DNA from: Bradyrhizobium sp. URHD0069
GTDB lineage: Bacteria; Pseudomonadota; Alphaproteobacteria; Rhizobiales; Xanthobacteraceae
Length of the DNA stretch: 64,000 nt
Direction of reading: 5' to 3'
Assembly (NCBI RefSeq): GCF_000701345.1
Contig: NZ_JNIJ01000009.1
Span: 124,001-188,000, forward strand
In this document: in pieces, positions 7,930 through 17,027 of the stretch
Layout of the letters: the number at the start of each line of letters is the position of its first letter
How positions within the stretch are numbered: position 1 is the stretch's first letter
The notes under the pieces: generated by a model
What the model was told of the DNA's origin: nothing
The model's input: the letters and a program-made list of their open reading frames with translations, nothing else
The model's database searches: none
Translations under genes and position numbers: made by a program

Positions 7930-8604
7930 CTAAGGAGTCCGTTTTCGTGCACGCTTGGAGCGCTTTCGGTGCGCAGCCTGCTTTGCTCGATTGCCGCAGA
8001 TCGCCATGCTGCACCACCTGCGCGTACGGCCTCGGGTTCGATCGACGAACAGAAGCGTGCACTCCGGCCCCTCGCACGCTTTCACATAGGTGAAGTCCTC
8101 TATACACACGAGGTCGGCTAGCGATCGCGCTAACGGAAGGAGCAGCGAATCGGGTGACTGCCAGCGCCGCTGCGGGCGCCAAGCCAGACCGGAATTTCCT
8201 TTTTCCTCTTGTCCGTGGTCATGGTCCTCCTTGTAAGGCCGTTCACGAACCGCGATCTGACCGAACTCTTCGTCGCGCGCCAGCAACTGATTGAGTGGTT
8301 CGAGTTGGCGCAGTGCGTTCGGCTCAATTGGTTTACCCATATGTTTATAGACAAAGGGTTTGAACCAATCCCTTAGCGCGCGTGCTTGCGCCGCAATAGC
8401 GTCGAGCTCCCCGGGAAGAGCGCTCTTCCGAAAACCCTTCAACGCGTTGTTGGGTACCAATCCAGCTTGCTTGATCCAGGTGAGAAGATCTTCCCCCGAG
8501 GCCAGCCACTCGACCTTGGTATCCACCGGGACCGCAATGGAATTCAAGAAGTCGAGTCCAGGGTTGTCGGCGATGAAAAATGGCGGCGGGAGCTTGGCTG
8601 TCAT
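7930..8604 (-). CDS. ABATE/CGNR zinc-finger protein, likely transcription regulator
   Basis: The 224-residue protein has the ABATE N-terminal region (FFIADNPGLDFLNSI near residue 9, with an alpha-helical middle) and a C-terminal CGNR zinc finger: CEGPECTLLFVDRTRGRTRR, then WCSMAICGNRAKQAAHR. Cysteines come as C-x4-C pairs, and the finger is thought to bind DNA. It is transcribed away from the hydrolase-reductase-dehalogenase operon across a 298 bp spacer, so regulating that operon is the natural guess. The effector is unknown. Confidence 0.85.
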   Translation of the reverse strand: MTAKLPPPFFIADNPGLDFLNSIAVPVDTKVEWLASGEDLLTWIKQAGLVPNNALKGFRKSALPGELDAIAAQARALRDWFKPFVYKHMGKPIEPNALRQLEPLNQLLARDEEFGQIAVRERPYKEDHDHGQEEKGNSGLAWRPQRRWQSPDSLLLPLARSLADLVCIEDFTYVKACEGPECTLLFVDRTRGRTRRWCSMAICGNRAKQAAHRKRSKRARKRTP

Positions 8605-8902
8605 GGGCGCTCGAGAGAAGCGGCAAACATCGAAACAAACATAACCATTTGTATGGGCCCTAACAAGTTACCCTCCGTCCATAACCCCATTGAAGGGCCA
8701 ACTGGAACGGCTATGCCGGCACAACCAGCGATGCCGCACGCGAGAAATTTTAATGACGATCGGCGTGCCTGTAACAATCCGCGAAAGATAGTCACGTGAG
8801 ATTGAGCAGGATGCGACTGGAACAGCCAGGTTCTAGAGCTATAGTAACCTGACAAATAGCATCAGAAAAGTTACTCTGCTCCGGCAAAGCGGGAACCCTT
8901 TG

Positions 8903-9763
8903 ATGAGCAAGATTCATTATCGGAAGGCCGACGTCGACGGGTTCCAGGTATTCTATCGCGAGGCGGGGAGGGTCGAGGCGCCGGCGCTCCTGTTGCTTCA
9001 CGGATTTCCAAGTGCCGGCCATATGTTTCGCGAGCTGATCCCGGCCTTATCGGATCGCTTTCACATCGTGGCGCCGGATCTGCCTGGCTTCGGCCAGTCC
9101 GACATGCCATCTCGCGACAAGTTTTCCTACACTTTCGGAAGATTAGCCGAAGTGATTGAGCGCTTCACCGAAGTGATCGGACTTGTTCGCTTCGCGATCT
9201 ACGTCTTCGATTATGGCGCGCCGACCGGTTTTCGACTGGCTGTTCGCCATCCGGAGCGGATCACCGCAATCGTCTCCCAGAATGGCAACGCCTATGAGGA
9301 GGGGCTGAGCGATGGGTGGAATCCCATCCGCGCCTATTGGCAGGACCCCTCGCAGGCCAATCGGAACGCGCTCCGATCGTTCCTCGCCCCCGAGACGACG
9401 ATTTGGCAATACACTCACGGTGTATCCGACACGACCTATGTGTCTCCGGACGGCTATTCGCTCGATAACTTCTATTTGGCCCGCCCCGGGGCTGATGAAG
9501 TCCAGCTGGACCTGTTTGGCGACTACAAGAGCAACGTCACGCTTTACCCGGTTTTTCAGGAGTACTTCCGCAACCACAAGCCGCCCTTCCTGGCCGTTTG
9601 GGGCAAGAACGATCCGTTCTTTCTGCCGCCGGGCGCGGAAGCGTTTAAGCGTGACATTCCGGGCGCGGAAGTGCGTTTCTTTGACACTGGCCACTTCGCA
9701 CTTGAGACGCACTGCAACGAAATCGCCGCGGCGATGCGCGACTTTCTCTCGCGTTCCAAATGA
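8903..9763 (+). CDS. Alpha/beta hydrolase with Asp nucleophile (haloalkane dehalogenase/epoxide hydrolase-like)
   Basis: The 286-residue protein has the oxyanion loop HGFPSAGHMF near residue 32, and the nucleophile elbow VFDYGAPTG near residue 100, where Asp replaces the Ser of esterases. The acid is in WGKNDPFF and the catalytic His in DTGHFALETH near the end. Asp nucleophiles are the mark of haloalkane/haloacetate dehalogenases and epoxide hydrolases. The Trp that follows Asp in haloalkane dehalogenases is Tyr, so halide binding is not assured. The ATG at 8903 is preferred over a TTG one codon upstream. It heads an operon with an MDR reductase and a type II HAD protein. Confidence 0.86.
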   Translation: MSKIHYRKADVDGFQVFYREAGRVEAPALLLLHGFPSAGHMFRELIPALSDRFHIVAPDLPGFGQSDMPSRDKFSYTFGRLAEVIERFTEVIGLVRFAIYVFDYGAPTGFRLAVRHPERITAIVSQNGNAYEEGLSDGWNPIRAYWQDPSQANRNALRSFLAPETTIWQYTHGVSDTTYVSPDGYSLDNFYLARPGADEVQLDLFGDYKSNVTLYPVFQEYFRNHKPPFLAVWGKNDPFFLPPGAEAFKRDIPGAEVRFFDTGHFALETHCNEIAAAMRDFLSRSK

Positions 9764-9816
9764 GAGCCCATAGGCCGCCTCCGCCTTTCAAGTAATCTTC
9801 TCCAGGGAGCGATCTG

Positions 9817-10791
9817 ATGCGTGCAATTGTTCTCGAAAAATTTGGTGGCCTCGATGCTCTGGTCATCAAGGACCTTCCGGAGCCCGAGCCGAAGGCGGGA
9901 TACGTCGTCATCCAAGTAAAGGCGTTCGGCATCAATCACGCTGAGATGCACATGCGCAGGGGCGAATGGGCGGAGGCGGCTCCCGTCAGCGGCATCGAGT
10001 GCGTGGGCATCGTGAAATCCTGCCCCGGTGGGGAGTTTCCGATCGGCGCGAAGGTAGCCGCGCTCATGGGCGGTCTCGGGCGCACGATCAACGGCAGTTA
10101 TGCCGAATATACCCGCGCACCGGCTTCAAACGTGGCGCTGATCGAGTCGGACCTGCCGTGGGCGGAACTCGCAGCGATTCCTGAAACCTACGCGACCGCC
10201 TGGACCTGCCTGTTCCGCAATCTCAAGATCGAGAAGGGGCAACTGCTCGTCATTCGCGGCGCGACGTCCTCATTCGGTCAGGCCGCGCTCAAGATGGCCG
10301 TCAATGCCGGAGTCCGGGTGATCGCGACGACTCGTAACCGCGATCGCTTCGCCATGCTTGAGAAAATCGGAGCCGAGCGCTGCGAAATCGAGCGACGCGA
10401 CTTGTCGAAGCACATCGCTGAAGCGAAGAAGATCGATGCCGTGCTGGACCTGGTGGGCAATAGCGTCATGCTCGATTCCCTTGCCATGCTGCACCGTGGT
10501 GGCCGCTCCTGTCTGGCCGGCTGGCTTGGCGGTCTCGATCCCATCCCCGACTTCAACCCTCTGCTGCAGATGGCGAGCGGCGTCTATCTGACGTTCTTCG
10601 GCAGCTTTGTGTTCGGAACTCCGGGCTTTCCCCTTTCGGACGTGCCTCTTCAACAAATTGCAGCGGACGCTGCGGCCGGTCGGCTCGACATCAAGCCCGC
10701 CAGAACGTTCCGTTTCGAAGAGATCCGCGAGGCCCATCGCGTGATGGAGGCCAACGAGGCCAATGGGAAGATCGTCGTGGTTCACGCTTGA
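9817..10791 (+). CDS. Zinc-independent MDR oxidoreductase (quinone reductase-like)
   Basis: The 324-residue protein has the GroES-like N-terminal domain (KAFGINHAEMHMRRG) and a Rossmann domain with ATSSFGQAALKMA. The catalytic zinc Cys of alcohol dehydrogenases is absent, which places it with NADPH:quinone reductases and enoyl reductases. CAGGGAG precedes the ATG. It follows the alpha/beta hydrolase by 53 bp and precedes the HAD gene by 141 bp, so the three are probably co-transcribed. The true substrate is unknown. Confidence 0.86.
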   Translation: MRAIVLEKFGGLDALVIKDLPEPEPKAGYVVIQVKAFGINHAEMHMRRGEWAEAAPVSGIECVGIVKSCPGGEFPIGAKVAALMGGLGRTINGSYAEYTRAPASNVALIESDLPWAELAAIPETYATAWTCLFRNLKIEKGQLLVIRGATSSFGQAALKMAVNAGVRVIATTRNRDRFAMLEKIGAERCEIERRDLSKHIAEAKKIDAVLDLVGNSVMLDSLAMLHRGGRSCLAGWLGGLDPIPDFNPLLQMASGVYLTFFGSFVFGTPGFPLSDVPLQQIAADAAAGRLDIKPARTFRFEEIREAHRVMEANEANGKIVVVHA

Positions 10792-10932
10792 GGCGGCGGC
10801 CAATGCTCGAAATTCGATAAGAGGATAGGAGAAAGAGAAATTTAGAATGTCAAAATCGGCCCCGTGGCAGCGTTCCACCAAACAGACAATGTCATCCGGC
10901 CATAGATGCAACAAAAATCGGAGTTTATTTAC

Positions 10933-11619
10933 ATGGCCGCTCTTCCTCTGATCGTCTTTGACGTCAATGAAACGCTTCTGGACCTTCAAACTATGGAGCC
11001 AACTTTTGAACGCATCTTTGGCGAGAAGAGCGCCATGCGCCTTTGGTTCGCTAACCTCATCATGTATTCCGCGGCTCTGACTGTGGCCGGCTGCTACGTT
11101 CCGTTCACCGATATCGGTTCGGCTGTGATGAAGATGCTTGGGGATACGCAAGGCATCAAGATTGATGACGCGGATAAGAGAGAGCTTACCGAGAAGTTTT
11201 CGACGATGCCGCCGTACCGGGAGGTGCCGGGAGCGCTACGCAAGCTGCGCGATGCGGGTTTCCGGCTGTTCACCCTCACGGACAATCTGCCTGAGGTTCA
11301 AACCCGTCAGCTTGAACACGGCGGCATTGTCGATCTTTTCGAGCGGCGCTTCAGCGCGGACGGCGTGAAGCACCACAAGCCATCGCGTCAGGCTTACGCC
11401 CACGTCGAGAAGGAGCTTGGGGTCGGGCCCTCCCAGCTCTGTCTCATCGCCTGCCATATCTGGGACACGCTTGGCGCCGTGGCGGCCGGCTGGGAAGCGG
11501 CGCTGATCAAGCGGGTCGGCAACGATGTGCTGGGAGTCGGTCCTCAGCCGCAGATCGTCGGCGATGACCTGAATGACGTTGCCGATCAGCTTATCGCCCG
11601 ACACAGGGGGCGGAGCTAA
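10933..11619 (+). CDS. HAD-superfamily protein, type II haloacid dehalogenase-like
   Basis: The product (228 residues from this ATG) starts LPLIVFDVNETLLDLQTM, with the nucleophile Asp of the first HAD motif. It continues with FTLTDNLPE (motif II), VKHHKPSRQAY (motif III Lys) and ACHIWDTLGAVAAGW (motif IV region). The order and the 230-residue length fit L-2-haloacid dehalogenases. Asn in FDVNET replaces the Tyr or Phe seen in known dehalogenases, and the Ser/Asn of motif II is Thr-Asp, so activity is not certain. An ATG nine codons upstream lacks a ribosome site, while GGAG lies nine bases before the chosen start. Confidence 0.82.
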   Translation: MAALPLIVFDVNETLLDLQTMEPTFERIFGEKSAMRLWFANLIMYSAALTVAGCYVPFTDIGSAVMKMLGDTQGIKIDDADKRELTEKFSTMPPYREVPGALRKLRDAGFRLFTLTDNLPEVQTRQLEHGGIVDLFERRFSADGVKHHKPSRQAYAHVEKELGVGPSQLCLIACHIWDTLGAVAAGWEAALIKRVGNDVLGVGPQPQIVGDDLNDVADQLIARHRGRS

Positions 11620-11712
11620 TCCCCTGGCGATGTTCCCTGACGTCGTTAGACAACAAGCCAAGACAAGGAGAGACCCAATGCTCAACTCAGCGATCAGGCG
11701 GAGGGAATAGTC

Positions 11713-13110
11713 ATGTCTCAGACCGAACACTTCGATGTCGTAATCCTCGGCAGCGGCCAAGGCGGAAAGAAGCTCGCATGGCATTTGGGTCATTCCGGCA
11801 AAAAGGTTGCCGTCGTGGAGCGCCGCTGGGTCGGTGGCTCGTGCCCCGCCGTCGCCTGCATGCCGTCCAAGAACGAACTCTGGAGCGCGCGGGTCGCCCA
11901 TCTCGTCCAGAATGCCGCGCAGTTCGGTACGCTGGCGGCTGCTGTTAAGACCGACATGCGCAAGGTGCGCAGCCGCAAGCAGGACATGATCGATCGCGAG
12001 ATCGAATTCCACCTGAACGCATACAAGAGCAGCCACGCTGAACTGATCATGGGCAGCGGCCGCTTCATGGGCCCGAAGATCATCGAAGTCGCCCTGAACG
12101 ATGGCGGCACCCGCCTGCTTACCGGCAACGAGGTCGTCGTCAATGTCGGCACGCACGCCGCGATTCCGGATATTCCGGGCCTTGAAGCGGTCCGCCCACT
12201 CACGCACATCGAGGTGTTGGAGCTCGACTATCTGCCGTCGCACTTGATCGTGTTGGGCGGAGGCTATACCGGGATCGAAATGGCGCAGGCCTACCGCCGC
12301 TTCGGCAGTCGAGTGACGATCATCGAGCCTGGTCGGCAACTGATGGGCCGCGAGGATGCCGATGTCGCGGAAGAGATCCTGGGTATCCTGACCGCTGAGG
12401 GCATCCAAATCTTGCTCGACGCTCAGCCGGTCGGCGTTCACGGCCTCTCCGGAGACGAGATCACCGTTACGATGCGGACAGCGGCCGGCGAGCAGAAGGT
12501 CGAAGGCAGCGATCTGCTTGTGGCGGCGGGACGTATCGCAAACACGGGCGATATCGCCCTCGACAAGGCGGGCGTGGCGCTCGACGCCCGCGGTTTCGTC
12601 CACGTCAACGAACGGCTGGAAACGACGGCGTCCGGCGTGTGGGCCATCGGCGAATGCGCCGGCAGCCCGCAGTTCACGCACGTTTCCGTGGACGACTTCA
12701 GGATCGTCAGGGACAACATGGCCGGCGGCAATCGCAGAACCGACGATCGGCTGGTTCCGTATGTCATGTTCACCGATCCGCCCCTCGCTCGCGTCGGCCT
12801 TTCCGAGGGCGAAGCGCAGCGCAAGGGAATTCCGGTGCGGGTCGCCACGCTTCCGATGAGCAACGTCTTGCGCACGGAGGCGACCGACGAGACTCAAGGC
12901 TTCATGAAGGTGGTGGTTAGCGCCAGTGACGACCGCATCCTTGGCTTCACCATGATCGGTTCCGAGGCCGGCGAGGTCATGGCTGCAATTCAGACCGCGA
13001 TGCTCGCCGAGCTTCCTTACACGAAGCTGCGCGACGCCGTCATCACGCACCTTACGATCGCCGAAGGTTTCGGCCCTCTTTTCGGCAACGTGCCGGCACG
13101 GGCTGCGTGA
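11713..13110 (+). CDS. FAD-dependent pyridine nucleotide-disulfide oxidoreductase
   Basis: The 465-residue protein is a class I flavin disulfide reductase. It has the FAD loop GSGQGGKKLAWHLG, the redox pair in GGSCPAVACMPSKNE (C-x4-C), the NAD(P) loop GGGYTGIEMAQAYRRFG near residue 180 and the C-terminal His-Glu in HLTIAEGFGPLFG. Mercuric reductase-like and dihydrolipoamide dehydrogenase-like enzymes share this plan, but no metal-binding domain or vicinal C-terminal cysteines are present. GGAGGG seven bases before ATG supports the start. It follows the HAD gene by 93 bp and may recycle a thiol or quinone for the cluster. Confidence 0.87.
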   Translation: MSQTEHFDVVILGSGQGGKKLAWHLGHSGKKVAVVERRWVGGSCPAVACMPSKNELWSARVAHLVQNAAQFGTLAAAVKTDMRKVRSRKQDMIDREIEFHLNAYKSSHAELIMGSGRFMGPKIIEVALNDGGTRLLTGNEVVVNVGTHAAIPDIPGLEAVRPLTHIEVLELDYLPSHLIVLGGGYTGIEMAQAYRRFGSRVTIIEPGRQLMGREDADVAEEILGILTAEGIQILLDAQPVGVHGLSGDEITVTMRTAAGEQKVEGSDLLVAAGRIANTGDIALDKAGVALDARGFVHVNERLETTASGVWAIGECAGSPQFTHVSVDDFRIVRDNMAGGNRRTDDRLVPYVMFTDPPLARVGLSEGEAQRKGIPVRVATLPMSNVLRTEATDETQGFMKVVVSASDDRILGFTMIGSEAGEVMAAIQTAMLAELPYTKLRDAVITHLTIAEGFGPLFGNVPARAA

Positions 13111-13389
13111 TCGCAACTGACTCTATTATCGCCAAAACTACGATCGCGCTTATCCAGCTCTAGGCGTGGGGAGGGCAGCGCGCTACTTTGCGTCCGAACC
13201 TGATCGGGAAAACCTTTCGGCAAGATCACGGAATTGCACGCGTTCATCTCGTACTGCAATGTCGTACCGGACAAAGGCGGTGTAAGCGCTTGAAATGAAA
13301 GAAAAATACTTTAGCAGTCGATCTTGAATTTCCGTCGGCCCAAAAATCAGCTATTGCCAAGTGAGACAATAAAGCGAAATAACATCAAC

Positions 13390-14379
13390 ATGTTAGCGCA
13401 TAGATTTTCCGTTGCCCCGATGATGGACTGGACCGACCGGCATTGCCGCGTCTTCCATCGCCTGATGACGCGGCATGCGCGGCTTTATACGGAGATGCTG
13501 ACGACGGGCGCGATCATTCATGGTGACCGCACGCGTCTGCTCGGCTTCAATGCCACCGAACATCCGGTCGTGCTGCAACTTGGCGGCTCGAGCCCGCGCG
13601 ATCTCGCGACGTGTGCGAAGATCGGCGAGGATTTCGGCTACGACGAAATCAACCTCAATGTCGGCTGCCCATCGGATCGGGTGAAGGACGGCCGTTTCGG
13701 CGCCTGCCTGATGGCGGAGCCGGCGCTTGTCGCCGCTTGCGTCGATGCCATGAAGCGCGCGGTCGGCATTCCGGTCACGGTCAAATGCCGGATCGGGATC
13801 GACGATCAGGATCCGGAAGTGGCGCTGGACGTGCTGGCGCGCAGCGTCGTCGCCGCCGGCGCGGATGCGCTGATCGTGCACGCCCGCAAAGCCTGGCTCA
13901 ACGGATTGTCGCCGAAGGAAAATCGCGACGTCCCGCCGCTCGACTACGACAGGGTATATCGGCTGAAGGCTTCACTGCCGAACGTTCCCATCATCATCAA
14001 TGGCGGCATCGCAAGCCTCGCCGAGGCCAAGCAGCATCTCAGCCATGTCGACGGCGTCATGCTGGGACGTGCCGCGTATCAGGAGCCATGGCGGTTGCTC
14101 GCCGCCGATCCCGAATTGTTCGGCGAGGCGGCGCCGCACGCGACCATGAAGGACGTGTTCGAGTCGATGATGCCATACATCGAGAGCCAGCTCGCGCACG
14201 GCACGCGGCTGCACTCGATCACGCGGCATTTCGTCGGCGCATTTCATGGCGTGCCGGGGGCGCGCGCGTTCCGCCGTCACCTGGCTGAAAACGGCGTCAA
14301 AGCCGATGCCGGCGTCAATGTTCTGCGCGATGCGATTGCGCTGGTGGAGGATCGCGTGATGGCCTCGATCGCTGCGTGA
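13390..14379 (+). CDS. dusA: tRNA-dihydrouridine(20/20a) synthase DusA
   Basis: The protein starts with FSVAPMMDWTDRHCRVFHRL and has YTEMLTTGAIIHGDR, VLQLGGSSP and NVGCPSDRV, then KDGRFGACLM with the catalytic Cys. HARKAWLNGLSPKENR and IINGGI form the phosphate end of the FMN barrel. All match DusA, which reduces U20/U20a in tRNA using FMN and NADPH. Length from this ATG is 329 residues. A TTG at 13324 would add 22 residues that do not look conserved; neither start has a strong ribosome site. Its stop is 4 bp from the stop of the convergent protease gene. Confidence 0.94.
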   Translation: MLAHRFSVAPMMDWTDRHCRVFHRLMTRHARLYTEMLTTGAIIHGDRTRLLGFNATEHPVVLQLGGSSPRDLATCAKIGEDFGYDEINLNVGCPSDRVKDGRFGACLMAEPALVAACVDAMKRAVGIPVTVKCRIGIDDQDPEVALDVLARSVVAAGADALIVHARKAWLNGLSPKENRDVPPLDYDRVYRLKASLPNVPIIINGGIASLAEAKQHLSHVDGVMLGRAAYQEPWRLLAADPELFGEAAPHATMKDVFESMMPYIESQLAHGTRLHSITRHFVGAFHGVPGARAFRRHLAENGVKADAGVNVLRDAIALVEDRVMASIAA

Positions 14380-14383
14380 GGCG

Positions 14384-14896
14384 CTACGGATAGCCGTGCA
14401 GCATCAGGCGGTCGGCGCGCACTTCCCAGCGTTCCAGCCGGTCCAGAAAGCTCATGCCGAGCAGATTGGTCTTCATCTGTCCGTGCGGCACCACAAGCGC
14501 CGGGACTGAACGCTCGACGAGCTTGCCGATGGCAAGGCGATCGAGCGTCAGCCGTGCCGCCCTGGTATGTCCGCCGGCGGTCTCGACGTTGACATTGTAT
14601 TCGAGCAACTCCAGCGGCAGCCCGGCCGCCTTTGCCGTCTCGTAGGTCAGTACGACCGAAGTCGCCCCGGTGTCGATCACCATCGGCGCGCTTACGCCGT
14701 TGATTTTGGCCCGCAGCGCGAATTCACCGCCCTGACCGCGCGAGATCTGCACGGCGCGCGTTGCAGCTGTCGTCCGGTTGCGCAGCAAGTCCGAGACGGT
14801 GTCGCTGGCGCGGGCGACCTGTTCTGGATCTTTATAGGCGACGACAGCGCCGGCCGTCGCAGCGAGCAGGAAAACGACGAGCAAGAAGCGGCTCAC
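14384..14896 (-). CDS. TIGR02281-family retropepsin-like aspartic protease, membrane anchored
   Basis: The 170-residue protein has an N-terminal membrane helix (residues 3-20) and one aspartic protease domain with the active-site motif MVIDTGATSVVLTYETA near residue 73 and NLLGMSFLDRLERWEV near residue 143. A single-domain retropepsin fold works as a homodimer, probably in the periplasm. Its substrate is unknown. It lies 25 bp after the DUF1289 gene on the same strand and is common in alphaproteobacteria. Confidence 0.85.
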   Translation of the reverse strand: MSRFLLVVFLLAATAGAVVAYKDPEQVARASDTVSDLLRNRTTAATRAVQISRGQGGEFALRAKINGVSAPMVIDTGATSVVLTYETAKAAGLPLELLEYNVNVETAGGHTRAARLTLDRLAIGKLVERSVPALVVPHGQMKTNLLGMSFLDRLERWEVRADRLMLHGYP

Positions 14897-14921
14897 AGCG
14901 GGCCTCCCATGCAGGTGTTGG

Positions 14922-15131
14922 TCAGTCGCGCTTTTGATTCCCCGCCATTTCGGGCTGAGACAGGCCAGCGTCGGCCATGCGCGCCGGCAGCAGTGCCATC
15001 ACCGCAAGCCTCTCCGCGCGTTCCATTCGCTGCCAGCGCGCGATCTCCGGAAGCGTACGGCCGCAGCCGAAGCAGAGGCTGGATTTGGGATCGATGATGC
15101 AGACTGCGATACACGGCGTTTCTTTGCTCAT
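14922..15131 (-). CDS. DUF1289 small cysteine-rich protein
   Basis: This 69-residue protein carries TPCIAVCIIDPKSSLCFGCG near its start, with four Cys in the DUF1289 spacing, followed by RTLPEIARWQRM. The cysteines probably bind a metal or iron-sulfur cluster; the function is unknown. It sits between the histidine kinase (45 bp upstream) and the aspartic protease and is likely co-transcribed with both. Confidence 0.82.
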   Translation of the reverse strand: MSKETPCIAVCIIDPKSSLCFGCGRTLPEIARWQRMERAERLAVMALLPARMADAGLSQPEMAGNQKRD

Positions 15132-15176
15132 TCAGGGACAGTGATGGGTATTTTCTCGTTGGCGCAAGTGCTCCAG

Positions 15177-16826
15177 TTACAATCCGGTGCCGGCGTTCAT
15201 GATCGGCCTGTTGCGGGCCCGGCGCTTGTCGTCGGCGGTCCCGGTGCTGGCGGTTTCCGGTTGCAGCGGCGGAGCTTCTTCGGCCATCGGAGCCAGCGCC
15301 GACATCACGCGCTCCGGCGGGAAAGTGACGATGACCTCGGTACCGATGCGAAGTTTTGATTTCAGCGTAAATGTGCCGCCGTGCATGTCGATCAGGCTTT
15401 TTGCGATCGGCAGCCCGAGGCCGGCACCCTGTTCGGCGGATTTGATCGAATTGGATCCCTGACCGAACGACGCCAGCACGATGGGGATTTCGTCCTCCGC
15501 GATGCCGGAGCCGGTATCCTTGACGCTCAGATATTGCCCGCCCGACGCGGTCCATCCGACTTTCAGCCAGATCTCCCCGCCCTGGGGCGTGAACTTGATG
15601 GAGTTCGACAACAGATTGAGCACGATCTGACGTGTGGCGCGCTCATCGCCCCAAATCCGCGGCATGCCATGCTCGAACACCTCGTGAATGGTGATGCCGC
15701 GGCTGGAGGCGCGCAGTTTCAGCAAGTGATGGCAGTCGGCGACGACATGCACGAGCGACACCGCTTCTTCGTTGAGCTCGTACCTGCCGGCCTCGATCCG
15801 CGACAAATCGAGAATTTCATTGATGAGATTCAAGAGATGCACGCCAGAATTATGAATGTCGGCGGAATATTCCTTGTAGACCGGTACCGCATGATCGCCG
15901 AAAATTTCGCTTTTCATGACCTCGGAAAATCCGAGGATCGCATTGAGCGGCGTTCGCAGCTCGTGGCTCATTTGCGCGAGAAACCGCGATTTCGCGACGT
16001 TGGCCGCCTCCGCCCGGTGCCGCGCCTCATCGGATATCGATTTCGCCTGCTCAAGCTCGCCGATCAGCGCGTCCTTTTCGGCACGCGCCTCCAACGTCGC
16101 GAGCGTCGTGGAATGCAGACGATGGGCGAGCAGCGCAAAGTAGGCTTCGGCGGCGAGCGCGAGCCCCGCGAGAACGTAATTGTCGAACGTGCCGCTCAGC
16201 ACGAAATTCAGGGCAATCGCCGACGTCACCGGAACGGTCACGGCAAGAGCGGCGATCGGCAGGCTGGCGGCGAGCATGCTTGATACCGCGATTACCAGCA
16301 GCATCAGGAACATCATCAGCGTGTTCGAGACCACGTCGGAGCTTGTCGGGTGGATCAGGATCGCCGTCCAGCACATTCCATAAAGCAGATCGAGCAGGAT
16401 AAATCGCGTTCGCCACTTCCGGGTTGCGGTGACCGAGGGCGACTCGGCGAGGAACCTGGCGCAGTTGCGGATGACGACGGCATGAATGCAGAGCATGCCG
16501 CAGGTCCACGCCGCCGCCGAAACCGGCTCTACCCAAAAGCCGAACAGCAAGCCGGTCGCCACCACGAGCAGCATCACGACATAGGATGCCGAGATGCGGG
16601 TTTGGACATATTGCCGAAGCAGCTCGCGATCGAAGGCGGGGCGGGTTCCGCTGGTCGACGTTAACCGGTCGCGCGCCTCGCGCACCCGCTGCGCGGCTAT
16701 GCGGCGGTGACTGACCGGCGCTGCAATCGGCGGTTCAGCCGGAAGCTGGACAACTTCAGGCTTATCTGCGGGATTACTCATCAAACAACACAAAATCCTG
16801 CCCGCGAACAGCGCGAGCTTTTGCAT
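15177..16826 (-). CDS. Membrane-bound sensor histidine kinase (PdhS/DivJ/PleC-like)
   Basis: The 549-residue protein has about six hydrophobic helices between residues 75 and 240, a short coiled coil, then a HisKA domain with FLAQMSHELRTPLNAILGF (His288). The ATPase has LNLLSNSIKFT (N box), DTGSGIAEDE (G1) and GAGLGLPIAKSL (G2). This HisKA type is that of the alphaproteobacterial cell-cycle kinases PleC, DivJ and PdhS, which act on DivK. There is no receiver domain or neighbouring response regulator. A perfect CtrA-type site lies 56-71 bp before the start. A second ATG 15 codons in (16781) is also possible. Confidence 0.87.
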   Translation of the reverse strand: MQKLALFAGRILCCLMSNPADKPEVVQLPAEPPIAAPVSHRRIAAQRVREARDRLTSTSGTRPAFDRELLRQYVQTRISASYVVMLLVVATGLLFGFWVEPVSAAAWTCGMLCIHAVVIRNCARFLAESPSVTATRKWRTRFILLDLLYGMCWTAILIHPTSSDVVSNTLMMFLMLLVIAVSSMLAASLPIAALAVTVPVTSAIALNFVLSGTFDNYVLAGLALAAEAYFALLAHRLHSTTLATLEARAEKDALIGELEQAKSISDEARHRAEAANVAKSRFLAQMSHELRTPLNAILGFSEVMKSEIFGDHAVPVYKEYSADIHNSGVHLLNLINEILDLSRIEAGRYELNEEAVSLVHVVADCHHLLKLRASSRGITIHEVFEHGMPRIWGDERATRQIVLNLLSNSIKFTPQGGEIWLKVGWTASGGQYLSVKDTGSGIAEDEIPIVLASFGQGSNSIKSAEQGAGLGLPIAKSLIDMHGGTFTLKSKLRIGTEVIVTFPPERVMSALAPMAEEAPPLQPETASTGTADDKRRARNRPIMNAGTGL

Positions 16827-16881
16827 TGTCTATCTCTGGCGCTAAATCATTAAGAGCTGCCTTAAAGGGCTAAAGAATCTC

Positions 16882-16897
16882 GTTAACGGGAGATTAA
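16882..16897 (-). promoter_or_regulatory. CtrA-type binding site (TTAA-N7-TTAAC)
   Basis: Read on the minus strand, TTAA (16897-16894), seven bases and TTAAC (16886-16882) form a perfect match to the CtrA consensus. It lies 56 bp upstream of the histidine kinase start and points the same way. CtrA is the master cell-cycle and motility regulator of alphaproteobacteria. The match is exact, but binding is inferred. Confidence 0.55.
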
Positions 16898-17027
16898 ATT
16901 TGCCTGTTCCGCGGGCCTCTCGAAAGGGTACGGTTCCAGTCGGGCGATCTGCTCAGCCAGTCGCTGATTTTCAAATGCTGGCGACGAATATCCGTTAACG
17001 ACCGAAATTGAGAACCGAAATAAGGCA

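Noticed and set aside
11236-13116. 626-residue minus-strand open frame
   Set aside because: It is antisense to the HAD and flavin disulfide reductase genes, which carry clear motifs; the antisense product has none.
16850-16865. Second CtrA-like site TTAA-N8-TTAA before the histidine kinase
   Set aside because: The spacer is eight bases and not seven; only the neighbouring 16882-16897 site matches.
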